From Bacteroidia bacterium (GTDB lineage: Bacteria > Bacteroidota > Bacteroidia > UKL13-3), in NCBI GenBank assembly GCA_020049855.1, contig JAGVLJ010000032.1:1-62430 (forward strand): a stretch of DNA of 62,430 nt, in the 5' to 3' direction. This document shows positions 27,397 through 36,671 of the stretch, one piece after another (position 1 is the stretch's first letter; the number at the start of each line of letters is the position of its first letter). Under the pieces are notes generated by a model that was not told the DNA's origin, searched no databases, and worked only from the letters and a program-made list of their open reading frames with translations. The position numbers were made by a program, and so were the translations under genes.

Positions 27397-28377
27397 CTAA
27401 ATGGCTAATCGGGCTGCCTCTTCGGCAAATCGTTTAATGCCAATAGGTACAACACCAATTTCCTCGCACACTAATCCACCTGCCAGATTAGAGAGTGCGG
27501 CAATTTGTGCGGGAGTACATCCTGCAGCCAGTGCTAGTGCAGCCACACTTACTACAGTATCACCTGCCCCTGATACGTCAGCAATATTGCGGAAATGAGC
27601 CGGCTCCCAATGAATTTTATTCCCGTTAGTAATCATCACCCCTTTCTCGGAAAGTGTTGCCATAATCATTTGCGCCCTAATTCGTTTTTGCAATTTTAAA
27701 ATCGCTGCATAAAGGTGTTTCTCATTTAATAAATCATGATCCAGTTTTAATCCTTCCTTCAATTCCTTGAGGTTGGGCTTAAACAGCGTTACACCTGCAT
27801 AATTAAGAAAATTGACCTTTTTCGGATCCACCACCACCGGAATATTTTTTTTATCGGCAGCTTTTACCGTGGCGGCAATTACCTCCCCGTCAATCACACC
27901 TTTATCGTAGTCTTCAAAAATAACTACATCCGCTCTCAGTATTAGTTTTTTAATCTTAGCTAGTATGGCTAACCTGTCTGAACGATTCAAACTGTCTGTT
28001 TGCTCCTGATCAACACGAAGTAATTGATGATTATTTCCAATCATTCGCGTTTTTACAGTACATATCCGTTTATCCGATACCACTATCCCTTCCCTGCTCA
28101 TGTTTTGCTTTTTTAACAACCCGATAAGGGTGTTTGTAAATGCATCTTTACCAATAACAGAGCACAAAATTGGTTTTGCACCCAAAGCCTGAATATTTAG
28201 TGCCACATTTGCCGCACCTCCCAATCGGGTATCTTCACTACGAACATGTAATACCGGAACTGGTGCTTCGGGCGAAACACGTTCTACCTTACCAAAGACA
28301 TAGGAATCCAACATTACGTCACCTATTATGAGTACGTTCTGCTTTTTAAATGACTTTAGAAGTTGCTGAATATTCAC
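27397..28377 (-). CDS. Heptose-7-phosphate kinase, RfaE1/HldE N-domain type (PfkB family)
   Basis: PfkB-fold kinase of 326 residues most like the kinase half of HldE, which phosphorylates D-glycero-D-manno-heptose 7-phosphate for LPS core synthesis. Seen: LIIGDVMLDSYVFGKVERVSPEAPVPV, RLGGAANVALNI, the KVNFLNYAGVTLFKPN region and the catalytic AGAGDTVVSVAAL. The adenylyltransferase half is missing, as is usual in Bacteroidota, where it is a separate gene. GTG start at 28377, overlapping the aminotransferase stop by one base (TAGTG). Confidence 0.87.
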   Translation of the reverse strand: MNIQQLLKSFKKQNVLIIGDVMLDSYVFGKVERVSPEAPVPVLHVRSEDTRLGGAANVALNIQALGAKPILCSVIGKDAFTNTLIGLLKKQNMSREGIVVSDKRICTVKTRMIGNNHQLLRVDQEQTDSLNRSDRLAILAKIKKLILRADVVIFEDYDKGVIDGEVIAATVKAADKKNIPVVVDPKKVNFLNYAGVTLFKPNLKELKEGLKLDHDLLNEKHLYAAILKLQKRIRAQMIMATLSEKGVMITNGNKIHWEPAHFRNIADVSGAGDTVVSVAALALAAGCTPAQIAALSNLAGGLVCEEIGVVPIGIKRFAEEAARLAI

Positions 28378-29570
28378 TATCTTAGTTTACTTAGCACCTC
28401 GCGAATTCTGGTGAATGCTTTCGTTAAATTTTCATCACTTGCTGCATATGAAATACGAATATAATTACCGTTGCCAAATGCATCACCAGTAACAACAGAC
28501 ACATAGGCGTGATGCAACAGATACATACATAAATCTTCGGCAGTGCTTATAAGAACACCTCCGTTACTTTTCCCGAAATAGTAACTCACATCAGGAAATA
28601 CATAAAAAGCTCCTTCTGGTTTACTTACCTTAAGGCCGGGAATATCTTTGATTAGGTTCAATACCAAATCTCTTCTTTTTCTGAATGCTTCGCGCATATC
28701 GAACGTAGGTTTTAAATCGGATGTTATAGCGGCTAATGCAGCCCTTTGAGCAATGGAACAGGTGCCAGAAGTAAATTGCCCCTGAATTTTTTCGCATGCT
28801 TGAGCAATCCATTGAGCAGCCCCAATGTATCCAATTCGCCAACCAGTCATGGCAAAACCTTTAGAAACCCCGTTTACCGTAATGACCCTATCTACAATTT
28901 CGGGGAACTGGGCAATGCTCTCATGTTTGCCGGTGAAAGTAATATGCTCATATATTTCATCAGATATAATAAAAACATCAGGGTAGAAAGCAAACAATTC
29001 GGCAAGTTGTTTTAATTCACCCTTTGAGAATACTGATCCGGTAGGATTACAGGGGGAAGAAAAAATAAACAATTTTGTTTTGGGAGTAATAGCTGCCTTT
29101 ATTTGTTCAACAGACGGCTTGAAATCCTGCTCTACCGTAGCATGAACAAAAACAGGAATACCCTCAGCCAGTTTCACCATTTCCGAATAACTCACCCAAT
29201 ACGGAGTAGGAATAATTACCTCATCGCCCGGATTAACTAAAGATAGAATGGTATTCATAATGGCATGTTTTGCGCCCGTAGATACCACAATCTGATCAAC
29301 TGGGTAATCCAAATCATTATCTTTTTTAAATTTTTCTGAAATAGCTTTGCGTAAGTCAAGATACCCAGGAACTGGTGTATAAAAAGTAAAGCCATCGTCA
29401 ATTGCTTTTTTGGCAGCGTCTTTAATGTGTTGAGGAGTTTGGAAGTCGGGTTCGCCAAAGCTCAGATTGATTACATCTTTACCTTCTGCTGCTAGGACTC
29501 GGGCTAATTTAGCCATGCCTATCGTTTGCGACTCGTGTATGCTGTTTAACCTTTCGGCAGGATGTTGCAT
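28377..29570 (-). CDS. Class I/II pyridoxal-phosphate aminotransferase (AspC-like)
   Basis: 397-residue fold-type I aminotransferase, likely aspartate/aromatic type. Motifs: LSFGEPDFQTP, TGAKHAIMNTILSLV, the Asn and Tyr of the PLP site (SSPCNPTGSVFS and ISDEIYEHITF) and the Schiff-base Lys in VNGVSKGFAMTGWRIGY, with the C-terminal Arg in YIRISYAAS. It may supply hydroxyphenylpyruvate for the hpd/hmgA genes 6 kb away, but broad-specificity aspartate transamination is just as likely. It leads a three-gene unit. A one-mismatch -7 box (TATCTTCG) lies 18 bases upstream. Confidence 0.9.
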   Translation of the reverse strand: MQHPAERLNSIHESQTIGMAKLARVLAAEGKDVINLSFGEPDFQTPQHIKDAAKKAIDDGFTFYTPVPGYLDLRKAISEKFKKDNDLDYPVDQIVVSTGAKHAIMNTILSLVNPGDEVIIPTPYWVSYSEMVKLAEGIPVFVHATVEQDFKPSVEQIKAAITPKTKLFIFSSPCNPTGSVFSKGELKQLAELFAFYPDVFIISDEIYEHITFTGKHESIAQFPEIVDRVITVNGVSKGFAMTGWRIGYIGAAQWIAQACEKIQGQFTSGTCSIAQRAALAAITSDLKPTFDMREAFRKRRDLVLNLIKDIPGLKVSKPEGAFYVFPDVSYYFGKSNGGVLISTAEDLCMYLLHHAYVSVVTGDAFGNGNYIRISYAASDENLTKAFTRIREVLSKLR

Positions 29571-29793
29571 AATTAATATCGAAAGTGCGAAGATACAGGC
29601 TCTAAGTAAGAATTTTTCTTGTTTAAATTTCCGTCATCCACTTTTTTCGCACAAAAGTTTTGGAATTGTCTAAATTTTTGTAATTTTAGAGCATAAATAC
29701 TCTTTTATATAGAGTACATATTAGTTCTTTTCAATTGTTGGATACATAACACTTCCGCTAAATTCAGGCTTCATTGGGAGAGCAAATGATGAA

Positions 29794-29910
29794 GTGCTGC
29801 TTGTGCTGTTGGTGTTATCGGTATTCGCCCCACTAACAGAATTAAAAAGTTACCTGATGGCACTTTTTGAGAAGTATTTTTCGTTTTTAGATGATTATAT
29901 GGATACGTAG
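29794..29910 (+). CDS. Possible very small membrane protein (38 aa), related to the next gene
   Basis: The frame is open from about 29735 to TAG 29908-29910 but has no ATG; GTG at 29794 is the first usual start, an ATT at 29773 would give 46 residues. The product is one membrane helix (VLLVLLVLSVFAPL) and a short polar tail (EKYFSFLDDYMDT). It matches the start of the 61-residue protein behind it: NDEVLLVLLVLSVFA against DDSLLFVVIVLSSLA, followed in both by an amphipathic Tyr/Phe/Asp-rich tail. That likeness is the main support. It could also be a decayed copy. Confidence 0.35.
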   Translation: MLLVLLVLSVFAPLTELKSYLMALFEKYFSFLDDYMDT

Positions 29911-29934
29911 GCTTAAAAAAACAAAACAACTATT

Positions 29935-30120
29935 ATGAACGGAATCACATCAATCAGATCAGACGATTCGCTGCTATTTGTAGTGATTGTCCTTTCATCT
30001 TTGGCACTGATTATTTCGGTACATTATGCAGTAACTCATTTCAGACAAATCCGGGAGATGTTTATCAATTACATAGATCAATACTACTCTATGCTCTCAG
30101 GATCACGCGATGAGGATTAA
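29935..30120 (+). CDS. Small single-helix membrane protein (61 aa)
   Basis: Not a family I know. The product has a short N-terminus, one membrane helix (LLFVVIVLSSLALIISVHYAV, about residues 13-33) and an amphipathic tail (FRQIREMFINYIDQYYSML) ending in acidic residues. Coding is supported by a related, shorter frame just upstream (29794-29910) with the same helix and tail pattern. It lies 173 bases before clpB, possibly on the same mRNA. A type I toxin-like or regulatory small membrane protein would fit the shape, but nothing tests that here. Confidence 0.5.
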   Translation: MNGITSIRSDDSLLFVVIVLSSLALIISVHYAVTHFRQIREMFINYIDQYYSMLSGSRDED

Positions 30121-30292
30121 TTTACTGCAATTTTTTCAGTTGGCTTCATCCTCTAATCCATAAGGGTTTAGTTTTTTGCGCCTGCCTGTTTGTCGTTATA
30201 ATTTTTAAACACCCAAGTATTTCAAGCCAAAATTTCCGTAAATCTTAACTGGCAATTGTTTTGACCAATTGGCTTTTGAAAATAATTTACCG

Positions 30293-32899
30293 ATGAACTT
30301 TAATAACTACACCATTAAGGCACAGGAAGCCATTCAAAAGGCTACCGAAATTGCTGCACATAACGGACAACAAGCCATTGAAACTGGACACTTACTTCAA
30401 GGTGTGCTGAGCAGTGATGATGCCATCGCTGAAATGCTGCTGAAAAAACAAAATGTAAATATTCCGCGCGTAAAAGAAGCCCTTGAACGAATGGTACAGG
30501 GGTATGCTAAAGTAAGCGGAGGAAATCCATATCTAAGTAATGATGCCAATCAGGTATTGGTAAAGGCAATTGGTTTCTTAAAGGAATTTAAGGACGAGTT
30601 TGTAACACTTGAACATTTATTACTTGGGCTTGTGAGCGGAAAAGATCAAGTGGCTTCAATGTTAAAAGATGCCGGTGCCAGTGAAAAAGACCTAAAAAGA
30701 GCCATCAAAGAAATACGTGGCAATAATCGTGTAACCAGTCAAACGGCCGAAAATACCTTTAACTCGCTAGCTAAATACGCAAAAAATTTAAATGAACTCG
30801 CATCAGGGGGGAAATTGGATCCTGTGATTGGACGAGATGAAGAAATAAGACGCGTATTGCAAATTCTGTCACGCAGAACAAAGAATAATCCGGTACTTAT
30901 CGGAGAACCGGGAGTAGGTAAAACAGCAATTGCCGAAGGATTAGCTCACCGCATTGTAAATGGTGACGTACCAGAAAACCTTAAATCAAAAGTAATATTC
31001 TCCCTTGATATGGGTGCGCTGATAGCCGGTGCCAAATACAAGGGTGAGTTTGAAGAACGTTTGAAATCGGTGGTAAAAGAAGTCATTGGCAGCGAAGGTG
31101 AAATCGTCCTTTTCATTGACGAAATTCACACACTAGTGGGGGCAGGTGGCGGTGGAGACAGTGCCATGGATGCAGCCAATATATTAAAACCCGCCCTAGC
31201 TCGCGGGGAACTGCGCGCCATTGGAGCTACTACCCTTGGCGAATACCAAAAATACATTGAGAAAGATAAAGCACTGGAAAGGCGTTTTCAAAAAGTATAT
31301 GTAGATGAGCCAGACAGCGAAGATGCCATTTCTATTTTACGTGGATTGAAAGAACGATATGAAGTTCATCACAAAGTGCGTATAAAAGATGAAGCTATTA
31401 TTGCCGCAGTAGAACTTTCGCAACGATATATCAACGACCGTTTTTTGCCGGATAAAGCCATTGACTTAATGGACGAGGCGGCCTCGAAATTGCGACTGGA
31501 AATTGACTCGGTTCCTGAAGAGTTGGATGAACTCAATCGTAGAATCATGCAATTGGAAATTGAACGCGAAGCCATTAAACGCGAAGGTGATAATGATAAA
31601 GTAAAAGAGCTGAGTGAAGACATTGCCAACTTAAGCGAAGAACGAAACGGACTAAAAGTAAAATGGCAAAACGAAAAACAAGTTGTTGAAAGAATACAAG
31701 ATAAAAAAGAACTCATCGAACAACTGAAACAGGAAGCCGAACATGCCGAACGTGCCGGTGACTATGGTAAAGTAGCAGAGATTCGTTACGGACGCATTAA
31801 GGAAACTGAGCAGGAACTGGCCAATTTGCATAAAAAATTGCACGAGATGCAGGGCGACACCGCGATGGTGAAGGAAGAAGTAGATGCCGAAGATATTGCC
31901 GGTGTGGTAAGCCGCTGGACAGGCATTCCGGTTAATCGAATGTTGCAAAGCGAACGCGAAAAACTACTGCGATTAGAAGAAGAATTACACAAACGGGTGG
32001 TTGGACAAGAGGAAGCCATTGCTTCCATAAGCGATTCAATTAGAAGAAGCCGTGCCGGGTTGAGCGACCCAAAGAAGCCCATTGGTTCCTTTATATTTTT
32101 AGGGACAACAGGTGTAGGTAAAACCGAACTGGCCAAAGCACTGGCTGATTTTCTTTTTAACCAAGAGAACTCGATGGTGCGCATTGATATGAGCGAGTAC
32201 CAAGAAAAACACACGGTGTCGCGCCTAATCGGAGCACCTCCCGGATACGTGGGGTATGATGAAGGTGGACAACTCACCGAAGCAGTACGCAGACGTCCCT
32301 ATTCTGTGATTTTATTGGATGAAATTGAAAAAGCTCACCCCGATGTTTTCAATATTCTGCTACAGGTATTGGATGACGGACGTTTAACAGATAACAAAGG
32401 CCGCACCGCCAACTTTAAAAATACCATCATTATTATGACCTCTAATATGGGCTCCCATGTGATACAGGAAAACTTTGAGGAAATTAATGAACTAAACCAT
32501 GATGAAGTAATGGCCAAAACCAAAAATCAGGTTTTTGACTTACTTAAGAAAAATATTCGGCCTGAGTTTTTAAACCGTATTGATGATGTAATTATGTTCA
32601 CTCCGCTTAGCCGAGACGATGTGCGTGATATTGTTACCTTACAGTTTAAAGGCATACAAAAACAACTGGAAGGAAACGGAATCCGGATTAGTGCTACCGA
32701 AGAAGCACTTGACTGGCTGGCCGAACTTGGTTACGACCCGCAATTTGGTGCCCGCCCATTGAAGCGCGTGGTACAGAAACGGATTTTAAATGAACTCTCG
32801 AAACAAATTTTGGGTGGAAGTATTAAACGAGACAGTACCATCCTCGTTTTACTCTCTGAGAAAAAAGAATTCTTGTTTCAGAATGAAGAATTCGCTTAG
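30293..32899 (+). CDS. clpB: ATP-dependent chaperone ClpB
   Basis: ClpB is the cytoplasmic disaggregase that works with DnaK. I use ATG 30293 ([15 protein letters not shown]), the family's usual N-terminus; the open frame extends to a TTG at 30269. Order: N-domain repeats (1-150), AAA-1 with GEPGVGKTA and [11 protein letters not shown], the coiled-coil middle domain (about 410-530), AAA-2 with GTTGVGKTE and [14 protein letters not shown], and the D2 small domain [10 protein letters not shown]. 868 residues, full length. No heat-shock operator (CIRCE) was seen upstream. Confidence 0.96.
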   Translation: MNFNNYTIKAQEAIQKATEIAAHNGQQAIETGHLLQGVLSSDDAIAEMLLKKQNVNIPRVKEALERMVQGYAKVSGGNPYLSNDANQVLVKAIGFLKEFKDEFVTLEHLLLGLVSGKDQVASMLKDAGASEKDLKRAIKEIRGNNRVTSQTAENTFNSLAKYAKNLNELASGGKLDPVIGRDEEIRRVLQILSRRTKNNPVLIGEPGVGKTAIAEGLAHRIVNGDVPENLKSKVIFSLDMGALIAGAKYKGEFEERLKSVVKEVIGSEGEIVLFIDEIHTLVGAGGGGDSAMDAANILKPALARGELRAIGATTLGEYQKYIEKDKALERRFQKVYVDEPDSEDAISILRGLKERYEVHHKVRIKDEAIIAAVELSQRYINDRFLPDKAIDLMDEAASKLRLEIDSVPEELDELNRRIMQLEIEREAIKREGDNDKVKELSEDIANLSEERNGLKVKWQNEKQVVERIQDKKELIEQLKQEAEHAERAGDYGKVAEIRYGRIKETEQELANLHKKLHEMQGDTAMVKEEVDAEDIAGVVSRWTGIPVNRMLQSEREKLLRLEEELHKRVVGQEEAIASISDSIRRSRAGLSDPKKPIGSFIFLGTTGVGKTELAKALADFLFNQENSMVRIDMSEYQEKHTVSRLIGAPPGYVGYDEGGQLTEAVRRRPYSVILLDEIEKAHPDVFNILLQVLDDGRLTDNKGRTANFKNTIIIMTSNMGSHVIQENFEEINELNHDEVMAKTKNQVFDLLKKNIRPEFLNRIDDVIMFTPLSRDDVRDIVTLQFKGIQKQLEGNGIRISATEEALDWLAELGYDPQFGARPLKRVVQKRILNELSKQILGGSIKRDSTILVLLSEKKEFLFQNEEFA

Positions 32900-32990
32900 A
32901 AATAAGTCAAGATCGAATTCAGTTGCTACAACTTACTTCACCACATAAAATCGTTTCGTCTTTTTACATATTAGTAGATAGAACATGAAC

Positions 32991-33050
32991 AATTATAAAC
33001 CCTGACAGGGCTGTATGCCGAAACAAAAAGCCCTGTCAGGGTTTATAATT
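32991..33050. repeat. Perfect 22-bp inverted repeat with 16-base loop
   Basis: Arms 32991-33012 and 33029-33050 are exact reverse complements; the loop is 33013-33028. Each arm contains CCCTGACAGGG, itself palindromic around the central base. There is no T-run, so it is not an ordinary terminator. It lies between clpB and the VF530 gene. It may be a REP/MITE-like hairpin, an mRNA-end stabiliser or a protein-binding cruciform. Confidence 0.85.
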
Positions 33051-33085
33051 ACTTACCATTATCAATTAATTCACCTGCCATTGCA

Positions 33086-33313
33086 ATGCCTACCACCCAA
33101 CCAAATAATCCGTTACACGGAAAAACCTTAGAAGCCATTCTCACCTACTTAGTCAATTTTTATGGTTGGGAAAAACTGGGCGAAGAAATACGCATCAACT
33201 GTTTTACACACGACCCCAGTATAAAATCTAGCTTAACCTTTTTACGTAAAACCCCATGGGCTCGTAAAAAAGTAGAGGAACTGTATGTTTTTACTTGTAT
33301 GCGCGAGGAATGA
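33086..33313 (+). CDS. VF530 (DUF2132) family DNA-binding protein
   Basis: A 75-residue protein matching the VF530 family, whose structure from Vibrio fischeri is a small double-helix-hairpin fold with DNA binding. The signature [33 protein letters not shown] and [18 protein letters not shown] is intact. It starts 36 bases after the right arm of the inverted repeat. The cellular role of the family is not established. Confidence 0.9.
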   Translation: MPTTQPNNPLHGKTLEAILTYLVNFYGWEKLGEEIRINCFTHDPSIKSSLTFLRKTPWARKKVEELYVFTCMREE

Positions 33314-33335
33314 ACCGTACTCCCCTCTTTTAAAC

Positions 33336-33343
33336 TACCTTTG
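33336..33343 (+). promoter_or_regulatory. TAnnTTTG -7 box for the NYN-LOTUS gene
   Basis: TACCTTTG, exact, 36 bases before the ATG at 33380. Confidence 0.55.
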
Positions 33344-33379
33344 CCGGGTCAGGTGATAAACGCCTGAACTTAAAAACCA

Positions 33380-34141
33380 ATGGACATTATTAGAGATTTA
33401 CGATTAGCTGTATTGATTGATGCAGACAATGTACCCTATTCCAACGTAAAAGGCATGCTGGAAGAAATAGCCAAATACGGCACCCCCACTTTTAAACGCA
33501 TTTATGGCGACTGGACCAAACCGCACGTAACCGGATGGAAAAGTGTATTACTTGAAAACGCCATTACTCCTATACAACAATACAGTTACACATCGGGCAA
33601 AAACGCAACCGATTCGGCCATGATTATTGATGCCATGGATATTTTGTATACCGGGCGGGTAGATGGTTTTTGCATTGTATCCAGCGACAGTGATTTTACC
33701 CGTTTGGCTATTCGCCTGCGCGAAGCAGGTATGAAAGTATTTGGTTTAGGAGAGAAAAAAACACCTGGATCGTTTATTTCAGCCTGCGATAAGTTTATCT
33801 ATATCGAAATTCTTAAAATAACGGAAGAGCCTACTAAACAAGTCTCCACTGTGAGCAAAACGACTATAAAGAAAAATGACCCGACCGATACCATCTTAAA
33901 AATTGACAAAGGGCTTATCAAACTCATTACTGCCAGCATTAATGATTTAGCGGATGAAGAAGGATGGGCTTTTCTGGGTGATTTAGGCAATTTGCTACTA
34001 AAAAAACAACCCGATTTTGATCCCCGAAACTATGGTTTTAAAAAGTTGGTCCCTCTCATTAAAGCCATCAACCGCTTTGAAACCGATGAGCGCGACTCGG
34101 GAAAAGGGAATATTAAATTGGTTTACGTAAAAAACAAATAA
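33380..34141 (+). CDS. NYN-domain nuclease with C-terminal LOTUS (OST-HTH) domain
   Basis: NYN domains are PIN-like metal-dependent ribonuclease folds. Residues about 8-145 show the acidic pocket: LAVLIDADNVPYS, NATDSAMIIDAMD and CIVSSDSDFTRLAIRLRE, followed by GSFISACDKFIYIE. After a Lys/Thr-rich linker, residues about 180-253 form a LOTUS/OST-HTH winged helix (EEGWAFLGDLGNLL... FDPRNYGFKKLVPLI), an RNA-binding module. This LabA/YaaO-type arrangement is found in many bacteria; the target RNA is unknown. It is followed after 25 bases by arfB with no box, so the two may form an operon. Confidence 0.9.
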   Translation: MDIIRDLRLAVLIDADNVPYSNVKGMLEEIAKYGTPTFKRIYGDWTKPHVTGWKSVLLENAITPIQQYSYTSGKNATDSAMIIDAMDILYTGRVDGFCIVSSDSDFTRLAIRLREAGMKVFGLGEKKTPGSFISACDKFIYIEILKITEEPTKQVSTVSKTTIKKNDPTDTILKIDKGLIKLITASINDLADEEGWAFLGDLGNLLLKKQPDFDPRNYGFKKLVPLIKAINRFETDERDSGKGNIKLVYVKNK

Positions 34142-34166
34142 CCGTTTCATTTCAGTTTACTTAGTT

Positions 34167-34580
34167 ATGCATTTCAAACCTCCTTATCTCGATTCAGAAT
34201 TCATAGTAAAAACCAGTCGGAGCAGTGGTAAAGGCGGTCAACATGTAAACAAAACTTCTACCAAAGTGTTGCTAGAATTTTCGGTTCTCGATTCGGTGTT
34301 ACTTAACCCTGATGAGAAAGCCATGTTGCTTGAGAAACTCGCATATAAACTAACAAATAATGGCTTGCTTCAGGTAGTGGCGCAGGCAGAACGCAGTCAG
34401 TTTGGCAATAAAGAAATTGCCACGAAAAAAATGTATGCCCTGCTCAATAAATGTTTCGTAGTAAAAAAAAAGCGAAAGGCTACCAAACCATCCAGAACAG
34501 CCACAGAAAAAAGAATAACTGAGAAAAAGAGACGAGGGCTTCACAAAAAGGAACGCACGTTATTTTTGAAAAACGAATAA
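34167..34580 (+). CDS. arfB: Peptidyl-tRNA hydrolase ArfB (alternative ribosome rescue)
   Basis: ArfB (YaeJ/ICT1 type) frees ribosomes stalled on mRNAs without a stop codon. 137 residues: the catalytic GGQ in SSGKGGQHVNKTSTKV near the N-terminus and a basic C-terminal tail (KKKRKATKPSRTATEKRI) that enters the empty mRNA channel. The codon-recognition domain of true release factors is absent, as expected. It sits with NYN-LOTUS and VF530 in a small nucleic-acid-related group. Confidence 0.93.
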   Translation: MHFKPPYLDSEFIVKTSRSSGKGGQHVNKTSTKVLLEFSVLDSVLLNPDEKAMLLEKLAYKLTNNGLLQVVAQAERSQFGNKEIATKKMYALLNKCFVVKKKRKATKPSRTATEKRITEKKRRGLHKKERTLFLKNE

Positions 34581-34644
34581 GACAATCAACAATCTTTTTA
34601 ATTTAGCCTACCTTCCGTAAATTCGTTTTCGAATCTTAATCTTA

Positions 34645-35337
34645 ATGATGAAACTTTTTTCATATTTAATTTCTGGTTTAGCGTTTGCTACTGTGGTATC
34701 ATGCTCACATACACACCTTAACCGCCACATTACAAGCCACACGGTGTATCCCGTATTTGATACGCTGAATCGAACCGATTATTATATTACCAATGATACC
34801 ACCTTTGAGGTGCAGGTAAAATCGTATGCCGGAATTTTGTATCCTGTACAAAAGCCAGCCACCAGGCAAACCCAATGGAATAATTCCATCAAAAATCCGT
34901 TAATGATTAATATCGGACATTTTAAACTCAACACTTTAGGTTTAATTACCGGTATTGCACTAAGTGCTGTTTCGGCCTCCATAATTCAGCAGACGGGAGG
35001 CTATAAAACTAAACAAGTACCCACCACCCTATTTGGCATTATTCCCACAGGCAGCAAAACATTTAATGACGGATATAAAATTTCTTCGGCAATGGCTTTT
35101 GTGCCCGGAATAATTATAGGGTTTACGTTAAACAACTATCTCTACTCTCCAAAATACAAGGCTAAACGACTAGCTAAAAATCTATTATTACATACCTATC
35201 AGGTAGATTATTTATTGAACACAAGGTATCGTTATTCCACCCAAGGCAACCTTTTTTATAGGAGTGCAATAGTTCAGATCAAATCTAAAGGTATCAACAT
35301 AATTACCGGAACCCCTCCATTCTGGCCTTTGCCATAG
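34645..35337 (+). CDS. Lipoprotein of unknown function
   Basis: 230 residues with a lipoprotein signal (LISGLAFATVVSCSH). The body holds two likely membrane-associated or glycine-rich hydrophobic stretches (LGLITGIALSAVSASI and MAFVPGIIIGFTLNNYLY, about 95-165). I do not recognise the family. Either of the first two ATGs (34645, 34648) could be the start. It stands alone between arfB and hmgA; its -7 box is not clear. Confidence 0.7.
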   Translation: MMKLFSYLISGLAFATVVSCSHTHLNRHITSHTVYPVFDTLNRTDYYITNDTTFEVQVKSYAGILYPVQKPATRQTQWNNSIKNPLMINIGHFKLNTLGLITGIALSAVSASIIQQTGGYKTKQVPTTLFGIIPTGSKTFNDGYKISSAMAFVPGIIIGFTLNNYLYSPKYKAKRLAKNLLLHTYQVDYLLNTRYRYSTQGNLFYRSAIVQIKSKGINIITGTPPFWPLP

Positions 35338-35463
35338 GCATTTTACCTTATTTCCTGCCAAAAATCAGTTCCAAACGTGACCTAAATCATAGTCGGGTTT
35401 TGTTGTGGGTCTTAGTTTTACCGATAAAAAAATTAGCCAAATATCAACCTTAATTAATTTACT

Positions 35464-36630
35464 ATGCCATTATACCGTCAGGCGGGGATTATTCCGGCCA
35501 AACGTCATGTAGTTTTTCGTAAGCGAAATGGAGAATTATATCATGAAGAATTATTTGGAACGGACGGGTTTTCCGGCCCCTCTTCACTGGTTTATCATCT
35601 AAACCCGCCAACATTGGTTAAAAAACACAATTCTCCTTACTCAATTCGCCCTGAAATTGCCATAGAAGATAATCTGCAGGCAAGAAGTTATATGAGTATT
35701 AATGTAGCACCCTCCGATGATTACATAGCAAGCCGTAAAATTCTTTTTGTGAACAACGATATGAGCATAGGTGTGGCGGCTCCGGGAAAAAGTATGACGG
35801 ATTACTTTTTTAAAAATGCCGATGCCGATGAAATGCTGTTTGTACATAAAGGCTCAGGTATGCTAAAAACAATGTATGGAAGTATCCCTTTTGAATACGG
35901 AGATTACCTGATTATTCCCAGAGGGACGGTTTATCAATTGCATTTTGATCTTGGCGACAACCATTTACTGGTGGTAGAATCACATGGAGCCATTGAAACC
36001 CCTGCCCGCTACCGCAATAATTATGGCCAGTTTTTGGAGCATTCCCCGTTTTGTGAACGTGATTTTAAGATGCCCCAAAATCTGGAGACTCATGAAGAAA
36101 AGGGAGACTTTTTGATTAAGATAAAAAAACGCGGATTAATTTATCCATACGTTTACGAAACACACCCGTTTGATGTAATAGGATGGGATGGTTGCAGCTA
36201 CCCGTATGGGTTCTCTATTTTTAATTTTGAGCCAATCACCGGCCGCATTCACATGCCACCTCCTATTCACCAAACCTTTCACGGGCGCAATTTTGTGATT
36301 TGCTCCTTTGTGCCACGCTTGTACGACTACCACCCTGAAGCCATACCTGCACCCTACCATCACAGCAATGTAGACAGCGATGAACTGTTATACTATGTTG
36401 ATGGCGATTTTATGAGCCGGAATAATATTCAAAAGGGGCAAATTACTCTTCATCCGGCAGGCATTCCGCATGGCCCACACCCTGGAGCCATTGAGCGAAG
36501 TATAGGTAAAAAAGAAACAAAAGAATTGGCTGTAATGATAGATCCGTTTAATCCGGTAAAAATTACTACCAATGCATTGAATCTGGAACAACCGGATTAT
36601 TATAAATCATGGCTGCCTCAACTAATATAA
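35464..36630 (+). CDS. hmgA: Homogentisate 1,2-dioxygenase
   Basis: HmgA opens the homogentisate ring to maleylacetoacetate in tyrosine breakdown. 388 residues, the shorter type found in Bacteroidota. Cupin-like metal site region: the EMLFVHKGSG and FEYGDYLIIPRGTVY strands and the C-terminal LHPAGIPHGPHPGAIE with the Fe-ligand histidines. It is followed after 41 bases by hpd with no separate box, giving an operon that runs two successive steps in reverse order. Fumarylacetoacetase is not in the window. Confidence 0.9.
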   Translation: MPLYRQAGIIPAKRHVVFRKRNGELYHEELFGTDGFSGPSSLVYHLNPPTLVKKHNSPYSIRPEIAIEDNLQARSYMSINVAPSDDYIASRKILFVNNDMSIGVAAPGKSMTDYFFKNADADEMLFVHKGSGMLKTMYGSIPFEYGDYLIIPRGTVYQLHFDLGDNHLLVVESHGAIETPARYRNNYGQFLEHSPFCERDFKMPQNLETHEEKGDFLIKIKKRGLIYPYVYETHPFDVIGWDGCSYPYGFSIFNFEPITGRIHMPPPIHQTFHGRNFVICSFVPRLYDYHPEAIPAPYHHSNVDSDELLYYVDGDFMSRNNIQKGQITLHPAGIPHGPHPGAIERSIGKKETKELAVMIDPFNPVKITTNALNLEQPDYYKSWLPQLI

Positions 36631-36671
36631 TAAGCAAACTGTAATATAAAACAAAACTCTGAATAGATAGT

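Noticed and set aside
34580-34645. Defence island in the VF530/NYN/ArfB region
   Set aside because: No restriction, retron, CRISPR, toxin or other defence marker is present; the genes match widespread housekeeping families.
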